A program made the position numbers and the translations under genes. From positions 418,447 to 460,928 of the forward strand of contig DF820464.1 in the NCBI GenBank assembly GCA_000739535.1: 42,482 nucleotides of DNA. Direction: 5' to 3'. The notes beneath the pieces are model-generated. The model had not been told where the DNA came from. It made no database searches and saw only the letters and a program-made list of their open reading frames with translations. Position 1 is the first letter of the stretch; each line of letters opens with the position of its first letter. This stretch comes from Candidatus Vecturithrix granuli. GTDB taxonomy: Bacteria > Moduliflexota > Moduliflexia > Moduliflexales > Moduliflexaceae. Below are positions 32,609-40,646 of the stretch, piece by piece.

Positions 32609-33613
32609 CTATCCTAATTTCTGTTCTATGGTCGTAATCTGATCGGGATTATTGGTTCCGATTCCGAGCCTGGACGCAGTATGTAAATAGCTAATTCTCT
32701 GAGATACTGACGCAATACCTTTCTCCTGGCGTTTGACATCAATCAGCCCCATCCCAACAGTATCTAACGCCACCGGATCAGTACCGGCCAAAATCTGATG
32801 CGCGATCCATTGCGGCGCGCCCATTGGCCCGCCCTGATAAATTCCGAATATCGCATCACACACGATCAGGGCAGTTTTCTCTCGAATCAACGGAGCGGCA
32901 TTCAGATTGGCGATGTAGGGGTCGCAGCCGCCGCCATGACATGAGCCTGGTCGGTCAATTGACCCGTAATGATTTTTTAGACTCAGCGTTAAACCAGCAG
33001 TACCGTGATCCTTCAATACCGGAACATTAATGAGATAGGTACACATCTGGCTTAATATCTTACTGAGATGCACAGTTTTTCCATGACCGACCTCAACCGG
33101 GGCATGTCGATCATAACCAATGCCATCCGACGTTGCCAGGCAGCGAATCCCGCTTTTCCCGGTGTTCATTTCATATCCGGCGCGCATCAACTCTGAACTG
33201 GTGCGATCCCAGATCAGAAGATTGTTGGGGTTGAAGTGGAGCGACGCTGACAAACTTTCAGCAATAGCATAGACCACTTCAGGGTGACTGGAATGGCGAC
33301 GGTTAATGCAATTCACTTTGATTCCAATCACATCAGAGGATTGTAGCTTTGGGAAAATGGCAGCCCAGGCGTCTTGAATTGACCGCGTATTCGTTAACGC
33401 AAGCAGCGTTTCATCTACGACTGTTCTGACAGTTCTGAAATTAATCCGTTCATTGGCATCAACAAGACCGCGATGAATTGAGGTAATGACCAGGCTTGCC
33501 GGAAGAGCGGCATAAGCCGGAGAACTTCCGGTAACAGGAGTTAAATAGGCCGCCGCAGCCCCTACCGTACTCACTTTAAGAAACTGGCGTCGTGTATATA
33601 TTGTATGGATCAT
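32609..33613 (-). CDS. Tat-exported DUF362-domain protein
   Basis: This 334-residue protein has a twin-arginine signal, YTRRQFLKVSTVGAAAAYL (residues 6-24), cleaved near SPAYA. The mature part is a DUF362 domain (often annotated as an iron-sulfur-linked or uncharacterised periplasmic protein): LPKLQSSDVIGIKVNCINRR-like region, AGYEMNTGKSGIRCL, VPVLKDHGTAGLTLSLKNH and IHRGLVDANE. Several Cys are present but no CxxCxxC ferredoxin motif. The start at 33613 is chosen because GGAGGAG lies 7 bases upstream. A longer frame from 33724 reads through the REP-like hairpin and is rejected. Function is unknown; the Tat signal fits a protein folded with a cofactor before export. Confidence 0.8.
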   Translation of the reverse strand: MIHTIYTRRQFLKVSTVGAAAAYLTPVTGSSPAYAALPASLVITSIHRGLVDANERINFRTVRTVVDETLLALTNTRSIQDAWAAIFPKLQSSDVIGIKVNCINRRHSSHPEVVYAIAESLSASLHFNPNNLLIWDRTSSELMRAGYEMNTGKSGIRCLATSDGIGYDRHAPVEVGHGKTVHLSKILSQMCTYLINVPVLKDHGTAGLTLSLKNHYGSIDRPGSCHGGGCDPYIANLNAAPLIREKTALIVCDAIFGIYQGGPMGAPQWIAHQILAGTDPVALDTVGMGLIDVKRQEKGIASVSQRISYLHTASRLGIGTNNPDQITTIEQKLG

Positions 33614-33663
33614 TTCACCGTCTCCTCCATCATCATGTGAAGAAAGAGAAATTAAACTTTTTA

Positions 33664-33778
33664 GGTAGTGGTTAAAGAGTAAGTGATGCCCGCTCGTTGA
33701 GCGAAGTCGAAACGAGCCGCTCACTGTTCCCTTCGACTTCGCTCAGGGAATGTATCACTTACCATGTAACCACTACCA
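33664..33778. repeat. REP-like double palindrome upstream of DUF362 gene
   Basis: Outer arms GGTAGTGGTTA and AAGTGAT (left) match TAACCACTACC and ATCACTT (right). Inside lies the core TGAGCGAAGTCGAA (33698-33711) with its complement TTCGACTTCGCTCA (33732-33745). The core is the same GAGCGNAGTCGA unit that builds the hsd-region repeats. Reading it as protein gives a spurious N-terminal extension for the DUF362 gene. Confidence 0.8.
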
Positions 33779-33881
33779 CTTTTTAATTCTTGATCACTTG
33801 AGCAATTAACATTATGTTGCTTACGCCATTTGTCAACCGGGGAAAATCAATATTCTTGTTGCTGTAAATATTTCTATGCCG

Positions 33882-33944
33882 CTGGAGTGCGAAAGTTCTA
33901 CTTTCACCTATGTCACGCGCGAAAGTAGAACTTTCGCACTCCAG
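33882..33944. repeat. Nested palindromic element, copy 4
   Basis: Perfect 24-base arms (33882-33905 and 33921-33944) enclose a 15-base loop, each arm with the inner palindrome GAAAGT-TCT-ACTTTC. Inner loop and flank (GGAGTG) match the copies at 30579 and 2719. It lies 145 bases upstream of the binding-protein gene. Confidence 0.9.
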
Positions 33945-34088
33945 TATGGAATTATTTACAGGTGCATATTCTTTGGAGAAAGAAAAGAATATTTTTGCTT
34001 GACAGATTTAGATACACACGCTTAGAGAGAGTTTGTCGTAAATTGTGTTCATTCAGATCATATTGTTATTACAAGGAGGAGTTTTGGT

Positions 34089-35069
34089 ATGAAAAAATTG
34101 TGTATCAGTCTCGTAGCCGTGACGCTTGTCTTCATGCTCGCTGTTGGAGCATTTGCTGCCGACAAAACTTACAAAATGGCGTTTATGCCGGGAATTACCG
34201 ACGCTTTTTATTTCACGATGGAAAAAGGCGCGCAGGCCAAAGCAAAAGAGCTTGGCGTGGAGCTCATTGTCGGCGAATATCCGAAATCCTGGGGGCCGGA
34301 AGCTCAGGTGCCGATTCTGGAAGCCCTGGTCGCTCGCGGCGATATTGATCTGCTCTTCACTGCTCCGACCTCGACCGAAGCCTTGATTCCGGTGCTGAAA
34401 AAAGTGCATGACAGCGGAATTCCGGTGATCACCGTGGATACCTATCTTGGCGATGGGGATTACAACAAAGAAAGCAACTATAATTTTCCATTGGCCTATA
34501 TTGGCACGGATAACTTCGCCGGCGGCATGGTTGTGGCCGAACAACTGGCGAAAATGATCGGTGAGAAAGGCAAAGTCATGGTTGAAAATACCAACCCCGA
34601 TGTGTCGAGCGTGCAGGGACGTGAGAAAGGGTTTGTGGAAGGGATGAAAAAGTTCCCGGGCATTGAAGTGGTTGCGATTGAATATTGCCTGGATAACCAG
34701 GAAAAAGCCCAGGCCCAGGTCGCTGCGGTTTTGCAGAAACACCCGGATCTGGCTGGCGTGTTTGGCGTCAATATTTTCAGCGCGCAGGGCGCATATCGGG
34801 CGATTGTGAACGCCGGATTGACCGGGGCCGTGAAAGTGGCAACCTGGGATGCGACCGAAGATTTGATCAATGCGCTGCGTAAGGGCGAGGTTGATCTGGT
34901 TTTAGCCCAGAAACCCGCAGAAATCGGCTCATTAGCTGTGGAATGGGGCTACAAATTCCTGAAAGATGGCACGCCGATTCCTGACAAAAAACAGGTGCCA
35001 GGGTTCTTTGTGTTCACCAAAGAAAATGTTGATGCTCCTGATTCACAACAGTATATCTACGCCAAATAA
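34089..35069 (+). CDS. Sugar ABC transporter periplasmic binding protein
   Basis: This 326-residue type-1 periplasmic binding protein (Peripla_BP_4, ribose/galactose type) has a signal peptide (about 1-23, cleavage near AFA). The mature fold shows KMAFMPGITDAFYFTMEKGAQ, DLLFTAPTSTEALIPVLKK, PVITVDTYLGDGDY, YIGTDNFAGGMVVAEQLAK and ATWDATEDLINALRKGEVDLV, which line the sugar cleft. It is the first gene of the importer operon, with a strong AAGGAGGAG site. A strong terminator directly after it should leave more binding protein than permease. The sugar is unknown; ribose, xylose, fructose or galactofuranose systems share this build. Confidence 0.9.
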   Translation: MKKLCISLVAVTLVFMLAVGAFAADKTYKMAFMPGITDAFYFTMEKGAQAKAKELGVELIVGEYPKSWGPEAQVPILEALVARGDIDLLFTAPTSTEALIPVLKKVHDSGIPVITVDTYLGDGDYNKESNYNFPLAYIGTDNFAGGMVVAEQLAKMIGEKGKVMVENTNPDVSSVQGREKGFVEGMKKFPGIEVVAIEYCLDNQEKAQAQVAAVLQKHPDLAGVFGVNIFSAQGAYRAIVNAGLTGAVKVATWDATEDLINALRKGEVDLVLAQKPAEIGSLAVEWGYKFLKDGTPIPDKKQVPGFFVFTKENVDAPDSQQYIYAK

Positions 35070-35083
35070 GCCTCAGCTTTGCG

Positions 35084-35119
35084 AAAAGATGCCATCTCTC
35101 CATGAGATGGCATCTTTTT
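35084..35119 (+). terminator. Intrinsic (attenuating) terminator after the binding-protein gene
   Basis: A 15-bp stem (AAAAGATGCCATCTC with its exact complement GAGATGGCATCTTTT, loop TCCAT) ends in a run of T. It ends 15 bases before the ATG of the first permease gene. Partial read-through would give high binding protein and low permease levels, the usual arrangement in binding-protein operons. Confidence 0.85.
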
Positions 35120-35134
35120 ATTTACGCCTGGATC

Positions 35135-36202
35135 ATGAATAATCAGAAAAAACTGCTATTTTTTGTGGCAAAAAATTGGGCCCTGATTTTTTTATTGCTC
35201 CTGATAGGGTATTTCAGCCTTGCCGGTGAAAATTTTTTCAGCCTCCGCAATTTTAATAATATTCTGATTGCGGCGACAACCACACTGCTCCTGGCCGCCG
35301 GAGAAACCTTTGTGATTATCAGCGGCGGCATCGATCTCTCCAGCGGTTTTGTGATGGGGTTTGTGGCGGTGAGTTCGGCCACTATCATGCAACGCCTGTA
35401 TGCCAGAGGCGAAGGTTATCCCGAGTTGGTCTGTATTCTGATCGGAGGATTGATCGGCATTCTGCTGGGCTTGCTTCCGGGATTGGTCAATGGGGTGCTT
35501 GTGGCAAAATTTCGCGTTCCGCCCTTTATTGCCACCCTGGGCATGTATGGCATCGCGAACGGCGTGGCCCTGAAAATTTGCGAAGGCTTCCCGGTATCCT
35601 TTTTGCCCCCGATTTCGGGGAAAATCGGCAATGGTTTTCTCGTCTATTATTCTGATAAGGTGGGATTCTCCTTGTTTGAGAAACCCACGTTAACCGAACG
35701 GGCTGATATTCTGGCCTTAAAAGGGTTGATGCCGGTTTCCGTGCTGGTTGTCCTGGTGTTGCTCCTGATTTTCGGATTCATCCTGACAAAAACGACGTTC
35801 GGGCAGCATACGTATGCGATTGGCGGAAATATGGACGCCGCTATTCGCGCCGGCATTAATGTGCCCCGGCATGTGATTAAAATTTACATGCTTTCCTCCT
35901 TTCTGGCGTCCTGCTCTGGCGTGTTACTGGTGCTGCGGTTTACCATGGGCAATCATACGCAATTTAGCTCGACCTACGAACTGTTTGCCATTGCCGCAGT
36001 TGTGATTGGCGGAGCAAGCCTGATGGGCGGCACCGGAAAAATCTGGGGCACGACGATTGGCGTCCTGCTGCTCGGCACCCTGGAAACCGGATTTGTGATT
36101 GTCGGAATCGAAGTCTTTTACCGCTATATTGCGGTGGGATGTATTTTGATTTTTGCCGTGTTGATCGATCAATTTTTCCCTGAATTAGTTCATCACGAAT
36201 AA
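35135..36202 (+). CDS. Sugar ABC transporter permease 1
   Basis: This 355-residue BPD_transp_2-family inner-membrane protein has about ten spans. Family blocks are FVIISGGIDLSSGFVMGFVAV (67-87), PGLVNGVLVAKFRVPPFIATLGMYG and the C-terminal ASLMGGTGKIWGTTIGVLLLG, which contacts the ATPase. The true start is the ATG at 35135; an in-frame ATG at 35102 lies inside the terminator stem. It is a paralogue of permease 2 (same VAKxRVPPFIAT and FGQHTYAIGGN blocks), so the importer probably uses a heterodimer, as in the YtfT/YjfF type. Confidence 0.9.
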   Translation: MNNQKKLLFFVAKNWALIFLLLLIGYFSLAGENFFSLRNFNNILIAATTTLLLAAGETFVIISGGIDLSSGFVMGFVAVSSATIMQRLYARGEGYPELVCILIGGLIGILLGLLPGLVNGVLVAKFRVPPFIATLGMYGIANGVALKICEGFPVSFLPPISGKIGNGFLVYYSDKVGFSLFEKPTLTERADILALKGLMPVSVLVVLVLLLIFGFILTKTTFGQHTYAIGGNMDAAIRAGINVPRHVIKIYMLSSFLASCSGVLLVLRFTMGNHTQFSSTYELFAIAAVVIGGASLMGGTGKIWGTTIGVLLLGTLETGFVIVGIEVFYRYIAVGCILIFAVLIDQFFPELVHHE

Positions 36203-36214
36203 CCAGCGTACAAC

Positions 36215-37297
36215 ATGAAAACACAGAAACAACTAGCAAAATACGAAGGATTACGAGATTTCCTGGTGCTCGTCGGCAGACACTGGGCCCTGATTTTTCT
36301 TCTTCTTGAGATTACCTATTTCAGTCTTGCCGGCACAGGGTACTTTTCGCTGCTCAATTTTCAAAATATTCTGGTCGCCTCAACAACCGTGATGCTGTTA
36401 GCCATCGGTGAAACTTTTGTGATTATCACCGGCGGCATTGATCTCTCCGTGGGGTTTATTGTGGGGTTTACCGGTGTGATTTGCGCGAAGATCATGGTCA
36501 CGCTGGAAGCCGCCGGCTATTCGCAGGCGGTTGCGATTCCAACGGGTGTGCTGATCGCGTTGGTCTTAGGGATTTTTCCAGGGCTTGTGAACGGCATCCT
36601 GGTGGCAAAATTGCGCGTACCGCCCTTTATTGCGACCTTTGGCATGTATGGCATTGCGTATGGCATCGCCGAAATTATTTCCGACAACGTACCGGTGCAC
36701 AATCTTCCGTCGGCCGTTGGTTTTGTCGGAAACGGCTATTTCTTGTATTATCTTGCTGGGAAATTTTCCTTCTTTGCCATGCCCGCAAACCTGACGCCCG
36801 AAGAACTGAAACATGTGGTCGGCATCATTCCGAATGTGGTCGTCCTCTCAGCCATTTTCATTCTCGTGTTTGCGTTTATTCTTGCCAAAACCCAATTCGG
36901 CCAGCATACGTATGCAATCGGCGGCAATATCGAGGCTGCGAGGCGCGCCGGCATCCAGGTGCCCCGCCATTTAATCAAGGTGTATATGATTTCGTCGTTT
37001 TTTGCCTCGGTCGCCGGAGTAGTCTATACCTTAAAATTTGTTACCGGCCGGGCTGATGCCGGCAGTGCGCGCATGCTGGATGCGGTCTCGGCTGTCGTGA
37101 TCGGAGGCGCGAGCTTGTATGGCGGTACAGGTACAGTGATCGGTACGGTGATCGGCGCATTAATCGTTGCCTGTCTGGAAATCGGTATGGTCAACCTGGC
37201 CATTCCGACGTTTAATCTGTATATTGCGGTCGGGGTGATCCTGATCTTTGCTGTCTTAATTGACCAATTCTTCCCGGAACTCACCCATAAGGATTAG
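36215..37297 (+). CDS. Sugar ABC transporter permease 2
   Basis: This is a 360-residue paralogue of permease 1, with the same order of spans: TFVIITGGIDLSVGFIVGFT, VNGILVAKLRVPPFIATFGMYG, AKTQFGQHTYAIGGN and YGGTGTVIGTVIGALIV. It differs mainly in the extracytoplasmic loop near residues 165-200. It begins 12 bases after permease 1 and ends 14 bases before the ATPase gene. Two distinct permeases with one ATPase suggest an asymmetric channel. Confidence 0.9.
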   Translation: MKTQKQLAKYEGLRDFLVLVGRHWALIFLLLEITYFSLAGTGYFSLLNFQNILVASTTVMLLAIGETFVIITGGIDLSVGFIVGFTGVICAKIMVTLEAAGYSQAVAIPTGVLIALVLGIFPGLVNGILVAKLRVPPFIATFGMYGIAYGIAEIISDNVPVHNLPSAVGFVGNGYFLYYLAGKFSFFAMPANLTPEELKHVVGIIPNVVVLSAIFILVFAFILAKTQFGQHTYAIGGNIEAARRAGIQVPRHLIKVYMISSFFASVAGVVYTLKFVTGRADAGSARMLDAVSAVVIGGASLYGGTGTVIGTVIGALIVACLEIGMVNLAIPTFNLYIAVGVILIFAVLIDQFFPELTHKD

Positions 37298-37311
37298 GAG
37301 CTCATTGAAAT

Positions 37312-38058
37312 ATGGAACCAGTATTAGAAGTTCGAAATCTTACCAAACGTTTCGGCGGATTGACCGCTGTGGATAATGTCAGTATGCAAGTCTATCCCGG
37401 TGAAGTTGTCGGCTTACTTGGGGATAACGGCGCAGGGAAATCCACCCTGATCAAAATGGTCTCCGGTGTGTATAGCCCGACAGACGGACAAATTATGTAT
37501 CAGGGTGAGGAAGTGGCGATTCATAATCCCATGGATGCCCTGAAAATGGGAATTGAAACGATTTATCAGGATTTGGCGCTGGCGGAAAATCTGAACGTCT
37601 ATTCCAATATTTTCCTGGGACGTGAAAAACTCAAAAAGTTCCTGGGGATAATTGATGTGCTCGATCATGAATATATGCTTGAAGAAGCCAAAGGAGTTCT
37701 TCACCGGCTCGACATCGAGATCCCGTCGCTCAGAAACAAAATTGCGATGCTGTCCGGCGGACAGCGCCAGGCTGTCGCCATCTCGCGTTCGATTTACTGG
37801 GACGCCAAATTGCTGATCATGGATGAACCGACTGCCGCCCTGGGCGTGGCGGAACAGAAAAAAGTGCTCGATCTGGTGCGCACACTCAAGTCGCAAAACG
37901 TGCCGGTCATCATTATCAGCCATCAAATGCACGACGTATTTTCAGTGGCTGATCGGCTGATTGTGATGCGGCGCGGCAAAAAAGCCGGCGAACGACTCGT
38001 CAAAGACACCAACCCCGATGAAATCGTCGGTCTGATTGTCGGATCTATTGAAAGTTGA
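37312..38058 (+). CDS. Sugar ABC transporter ATPase, single nucleotide-binding domain
   Basis: This is a 248-residue ABC ATPase of the carbohydrate importer group. Walker A is GDNGAGKST, the Q-loop is TIYQDLALAENL, the signature is LSGGQRQAVAISRS, Walker B is LLIMDEPTAALG and the switch His is in IIISHQMHDV. Most ribose-type importers use a double ATPase of about 500 residues; a single domain of about 250 is the FrcA-like form, so two copies are needed per transporter. It is the last gene of the operon. The repeat-type hairpin 38088-38118 follows. Confidence 0.9.
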   Translation: MEPVLEVRNLTKRFGGLTAVDNVSMQVYPGEVVGLLGDNGAGKSTLIKMVSGVYSPTDGQIMYQGEEVAIHNPMDALKMGIETIYQDLALAENLNVYSNIFLGREKLKKFLGIIDVLDHEYMLEEAKGVLHRLDIEIPSLRNKIAMLSGGQRQAVAISRSIYWDAKLLIMDEPTAALGVAEQKKVLDLVRTLKSQNVPVIIISHQMHDVFSVADRLIVMRRGKKAGERLVKDTNPDEIVGLIVGSIES

Positions 38059-38388
38059 AAATCAAAGGAAATTCATCAACGTGCTGAGTTGTTTCGGGAA
38101 TCCCCTTCCCGAAACAACAAAGTGATGACATGTCGTCACTTTGAAAGTTGCACATGATGTAAAATTATATCTTCAAAACAGATTTGAAAGCTTCTCTTCT
38201 TGAATCATTGAACTATCTCCCCATCGTTCACTCATAAACCCGTCTCATCAGAATCCTGTTTCTTCAGGTCAGATCATTGTTGACAAATTTTGTTCCATCA
38301 GACAGGATATGCAGCATGGCAAAATTGCTGCAAAACCCGGTAATGGAGAGACAGGAAAGGCTTACGCTAATACTCGGAGCTACGCACT
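38059..38388. other. Intergenic region before hsdM with two hairpins
   Basis: 330 bases with no convincing gene; a 61-codon frame at 38277 overlaps hsdM and has no ribosome binding site. It contains the GTTGTTTCGGGAA hairpin, a second imperfect palindrome AAAGTGATGACA / TGTCGTCACTTT at about 38120-38143, and a TTGACA at about 38279 as a possible -35 for hsdM without a clear -10. Confidence 0.5.
38088..38118. terminator. Dispersed hairpin, probable terminator after the importer operon
   Basis: Arms GTTGTTTCGGGAA (38088-38100) and TTCCCGAAACAAC (38106-38118) enclose a 5-base loop. It has the same arm as the element at 17052-17090 and also lies 3' of a gene. There is no T-tract; it may terminate or protect mRNA ends. 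Confidence 0.55.
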
Positions 38389-40512
38389 ATGACCTCAGAA
38401 GACCTGAAACATCTGGAAGATACCTTATGGCAAACCGCCGATACCTTACGCGCCAACTCTGATCTGAAATCTACGGAATACTCGACGCCGGTGTTGGGCT
38501 TGATCTTTCTGAAATTCGCGGATAATAAATACAGCCAGTATGAGCAGGAAATTCTGGCTGAATACCGGAAATTGCAGGGAACCCGGCGGGAAAAAGCTAT
38601 CAGCCAGATTGCGCTGGAGAAATGCGGATTCTATCTGCCGGAACATGCTCGCTATGATTACTTATTGAATTTGCCGGAAGATCAGGAGATTGACAAAGCC
38701 ATCAAGGAGGCAATGGCGTCGGTTGAAGAATATAAAACCGAGTTGAAAGGCGTGCTTCCACAGGATGAATATTTCCGGCTGACCCGTACCGACAAGGCGC
38801 TGCCCAAGCAATTATTGAAGAATTTCTCCAATATTCCCAAAGACGCCACGGGCGACATGTTCGGGCAGATCTATGAGTATTTTCTGGGCAATTTCGCCTT
38901 AGCCGAAGGCCAGGCGGGCGGCGAGTTTTTTACCCCGCGTTCGGTGGTGCGGCTGATGGTGGAAATCATTGAGCCGCATAACGGCACGGTGTTTGATCCG
39001 GCCTGCGGTTCGGGCGGCATGTTTGTGCAATCGGCGCAGTTTATCGAGCGCCGCAGGCAGGAATTGCAGCAGAACGGCGAGGCTGATCTGTTTGTGTACG
39101 GGCAGGAGAAAACGCTGGAAACCGTTAAACTGGCGAAAATGAACATTGCTGTCAACGGGCTGCGCGGCGATGTGCGGCAGGCTAACACCTATTACGAAGA
39201 CCCCTTCGACAGTTTTGAGCGTTTCGATTACGTGCTGGCCAATCCACCCTTCAATGTGGACGATGTCAATCTCAGCCGGGTGGAGCATGATAAACGCTTC
39301 AGCACGTATGGAGTTCCGCGCAAAAAGACTAAAAGCCCAAAGAAAGATGCTGGCATGGAAACGGTGCCGAACGCCAATTACCTCTGGATTGACCTGTTTG
39401 CCACATCTCTCAAGCCCGGCGGCCGCGCCGCCTTAGTCATGGCGAATTCCGCGTCCGATGCGCAGCACAGCGAGGCCGATATTCGCAGAACCTTGATTGA
39501 GAAAAACCTGATTTACGGCATGGTGACGCTGCCCTCCAATATGTTTTACACGGTCACGCTGCCGGCCACGCTCTGGTTTTTCGACAGGGGCAAACAGGAT
39601 TATTCCGTGTTGTTTATTGACGCCCGCAATGTGTTCACGCAGCGCGACCGGGCGCACCGCGAGTTTTCCGAAGAACAAATCCAGAACCTGGCCCTGATCA
39701 GCCGTTTGCATCAGGGCAAACGCGAGGATTTTGTGCGCGTGATTGACCGCTATTTTGCCAATGGCATGAAGGCGTTACGACAGCACAAGGAGACCTTGCA
39801 AACGGTCGCTGTTACGCTGGCCGAGTTTCTCGCCTCGAATGCGCTCGTCTCGACTTCGCTCGCTTCGACTCCGCTCAGCGAGCGAGAACGGTCGTCGAGC
39901 GGAGTCGAGACGAGCGGAGTCGAGACGGATTTTGCCGGACGGCTTGAGAAAATTCAGGAATTGGAACAGGCGTATGCGGCCTACACCTCAACGCGGAAGC
40001 TTGAAGACATCGAGGCCGTCAACCAGCAGCAGCGGCAGCTTGCCGCCATCTTTCAGCCCTTTTTCGCCTCCATCCACGCGATGCTGAAGGTGCTTGATCA
40101 CAAGGTGCGCCATCTTGAAAAACAGCAAACCGCCGCCAAAGACGCCAAAGCGGTGAAAGCTGAGTTGGAACGGCTGCATTATGAACTCAAGGACGTCGAG
40201 TATTTCTTCACCCAAATCGCCTGGCTGCACGAACGCTTTCCTGAAGCGAAATACGAAGATGTGACCGGCCTGTGTAAACGCGCCAGCATGAAAGACATCC
40301 GCGAGCAGGACTATTCGCTGAACGCCGGTCGCTATGTCGGCGTAGTGATTGAAGAAGACGGCAAAACCGAGGAGGAATTCGCGGCCGAGATTCTGGCATT
40401 GAACGAAGAATTGAACGCCCTCAACGCCGAAGCGCGAGAGTTGGAAAGCGTGATCAATCATAATGTTGGGGAGTTGGTGGGGTGCGCCTCGACTTCGCTC
40501 GGCGACCGATAG
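38389..40512 (+). CDS. hsdM: Type I restriction-modification system methyltransferase subunit HsdM
   Basis: This 707-residue adenine methyltransferase subunit has the HsdM_N helical domain (about 5-145), then GGEFFTPRSVVRLMVEI (178-194), the SAM motif FDPACGSGGMF (202-212) and the catalytic NPPF at 285-288. A long coiled-coil C-terminal part follows. It methylates DNA with HsdS and, with HsdR (not in the window), restricts unmodified DNA. Two abnormalities come from REP-like repeats: residues about 483-514 (NALVSTSLASTPLSERERSS then SGVETSGVET) are read from a palindrome at 39841-39930 inserted without shifting frame, and the last residues CASTSLGDR come from the first copy of the downstream array. 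Core motifs are intact, so activity may survive. Confidence 0.93.
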   Translation: MTSEDLKHLEDTLWQTADTLRANSDLKSTEYSTPVLGLIFLKFADNKYSQYEQEILAEYRKLQGTRREKAISQIALEKCGFYLPEHARYDYLLNLPEDQEIDKAIKEAMASVEEYKTELKGVLPQDEYFRLTRTDKALPKQLLKNFSNIPKDATGDMFGQIYEYFLGNFALAEGQAGGEFFTPRSVVRLMVEIIEPHNGTVFDPACGSGGMFVQSAQFIERRRQELQQNGEADLFVYGQEKTLETVKLAKMNIAVNGLRGDVRQANTYYEDPFDSFERFDYVLANPPFNVDDVNLSRVEHDKRFSTYGVPRKKTKSPKKDAGMETVPNANYLWIDLFATSLKPGGRAALVMANSASDAQHSEADIRRTLIEKNLIYGMVTLPSNMFYTVTLPATLWFFDRGKQDYSVLFIDARNVFTQRDRAHREFSEEQIQNLALISRLHQGKREDFVRVIDRYFANGMKALRQHKETLQTVAVTLAEFLASNALVSTSLASTPLSERERSSSGVETSGVETDFAGRLEKIQELEQAYAAYTSTRKLEDIEAVNQQQRQLAAIFQPFFASIHAMLKVLDHKVRHLEKQQTAAKDAKAVKAELERLHYELKDVEYFFTQIAWLHERFPEAKYEDVTGLCKRASMKDIREQDYSLNAGRYVGVVIEEDGKTEEEFAAEILALNEELNALNAEARELESVINHNVGELVGCASTSLGDR
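39841..39930. repeat. REP-like palindrome inserted in frame within hsdM
   Basis: An imperfect palindrome with outer arms CGTCTCGACTTCGCTCG (left) and CGAGCGGAGTCGAGACG (right, one mismatch) and several internal copies of the CGACTNCGCTC unit in both orientations. It lies inside the hsdM reading frame and adds about 30 Ser/Thr/Glu-rich codons without a stop. Confidence 0.88.
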
Positions 40513-40646
40513 TCTCGTTCATCGAGCGAAGTCGAGATGAACATGATGATTATGCCATATTGGTGGGGTGCGCCTCGACTGCGCTCGGCGACCGATAGTC
40601 TCGTTCATCGAGCGAAGTCGAGATGAACATGATGATTATGCCATAC
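40474..40646. repeat. 86-bp tandem duplication at the hsdM / GIY-YIG junction
   Basis: A unit starting TTGGTGGGGTGCGCCTCGAC at 40474 recurs at 40560, offset 86 bases, with only a few mismatches. Each unit contains a REP-like hairpin (TCGACTNCGCTCG with CGAGCGAAGTCGA) and ends with ATGAACATGATGATTATGCC, the region just ahead of the GIY-YIG start. The first unit also supplies the hsdM stop codon. Confidence 0.9.

Larger units (their letters stand above)
33614..34088. other. Repeat-rich intergenic region between divergent genes
   Basis: About 475 bases with no gene. It contains the promoter side of the DUF362 gene, a REP-like double hairpin (33664-33778), a nested palindrome (33882-33944) and, before the sugar-binding-protein gene, a TTGACA at 33999-34004 with no convincing -10 at the right distance. 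The ribosome binding site AAGGAGGAG lies just before the ATG at 34089. Confidence 0.6.

Noticed and set aside
33614-33724. N-terminal extension of the DUF362 protein
   Set aside because: The extra 37 codons read through the REP-like hairpin. The ATG at 33613 has a GGAGGAG site and is followed directly by the Tat signal.
33999-34027. Sigma-70 promoter for the sugar-binding-protein gene
   Set aside because: A perfect TTGACA is present but no acceptable -10 lies at 16-18 bases, so it was not listed as a promoter.
38277-38462. 61-codon frame upstream of hsdM
   Set aside because: It overlaps the start of hsdM, lacks a ribosome binding site and shows no recognisable domain.
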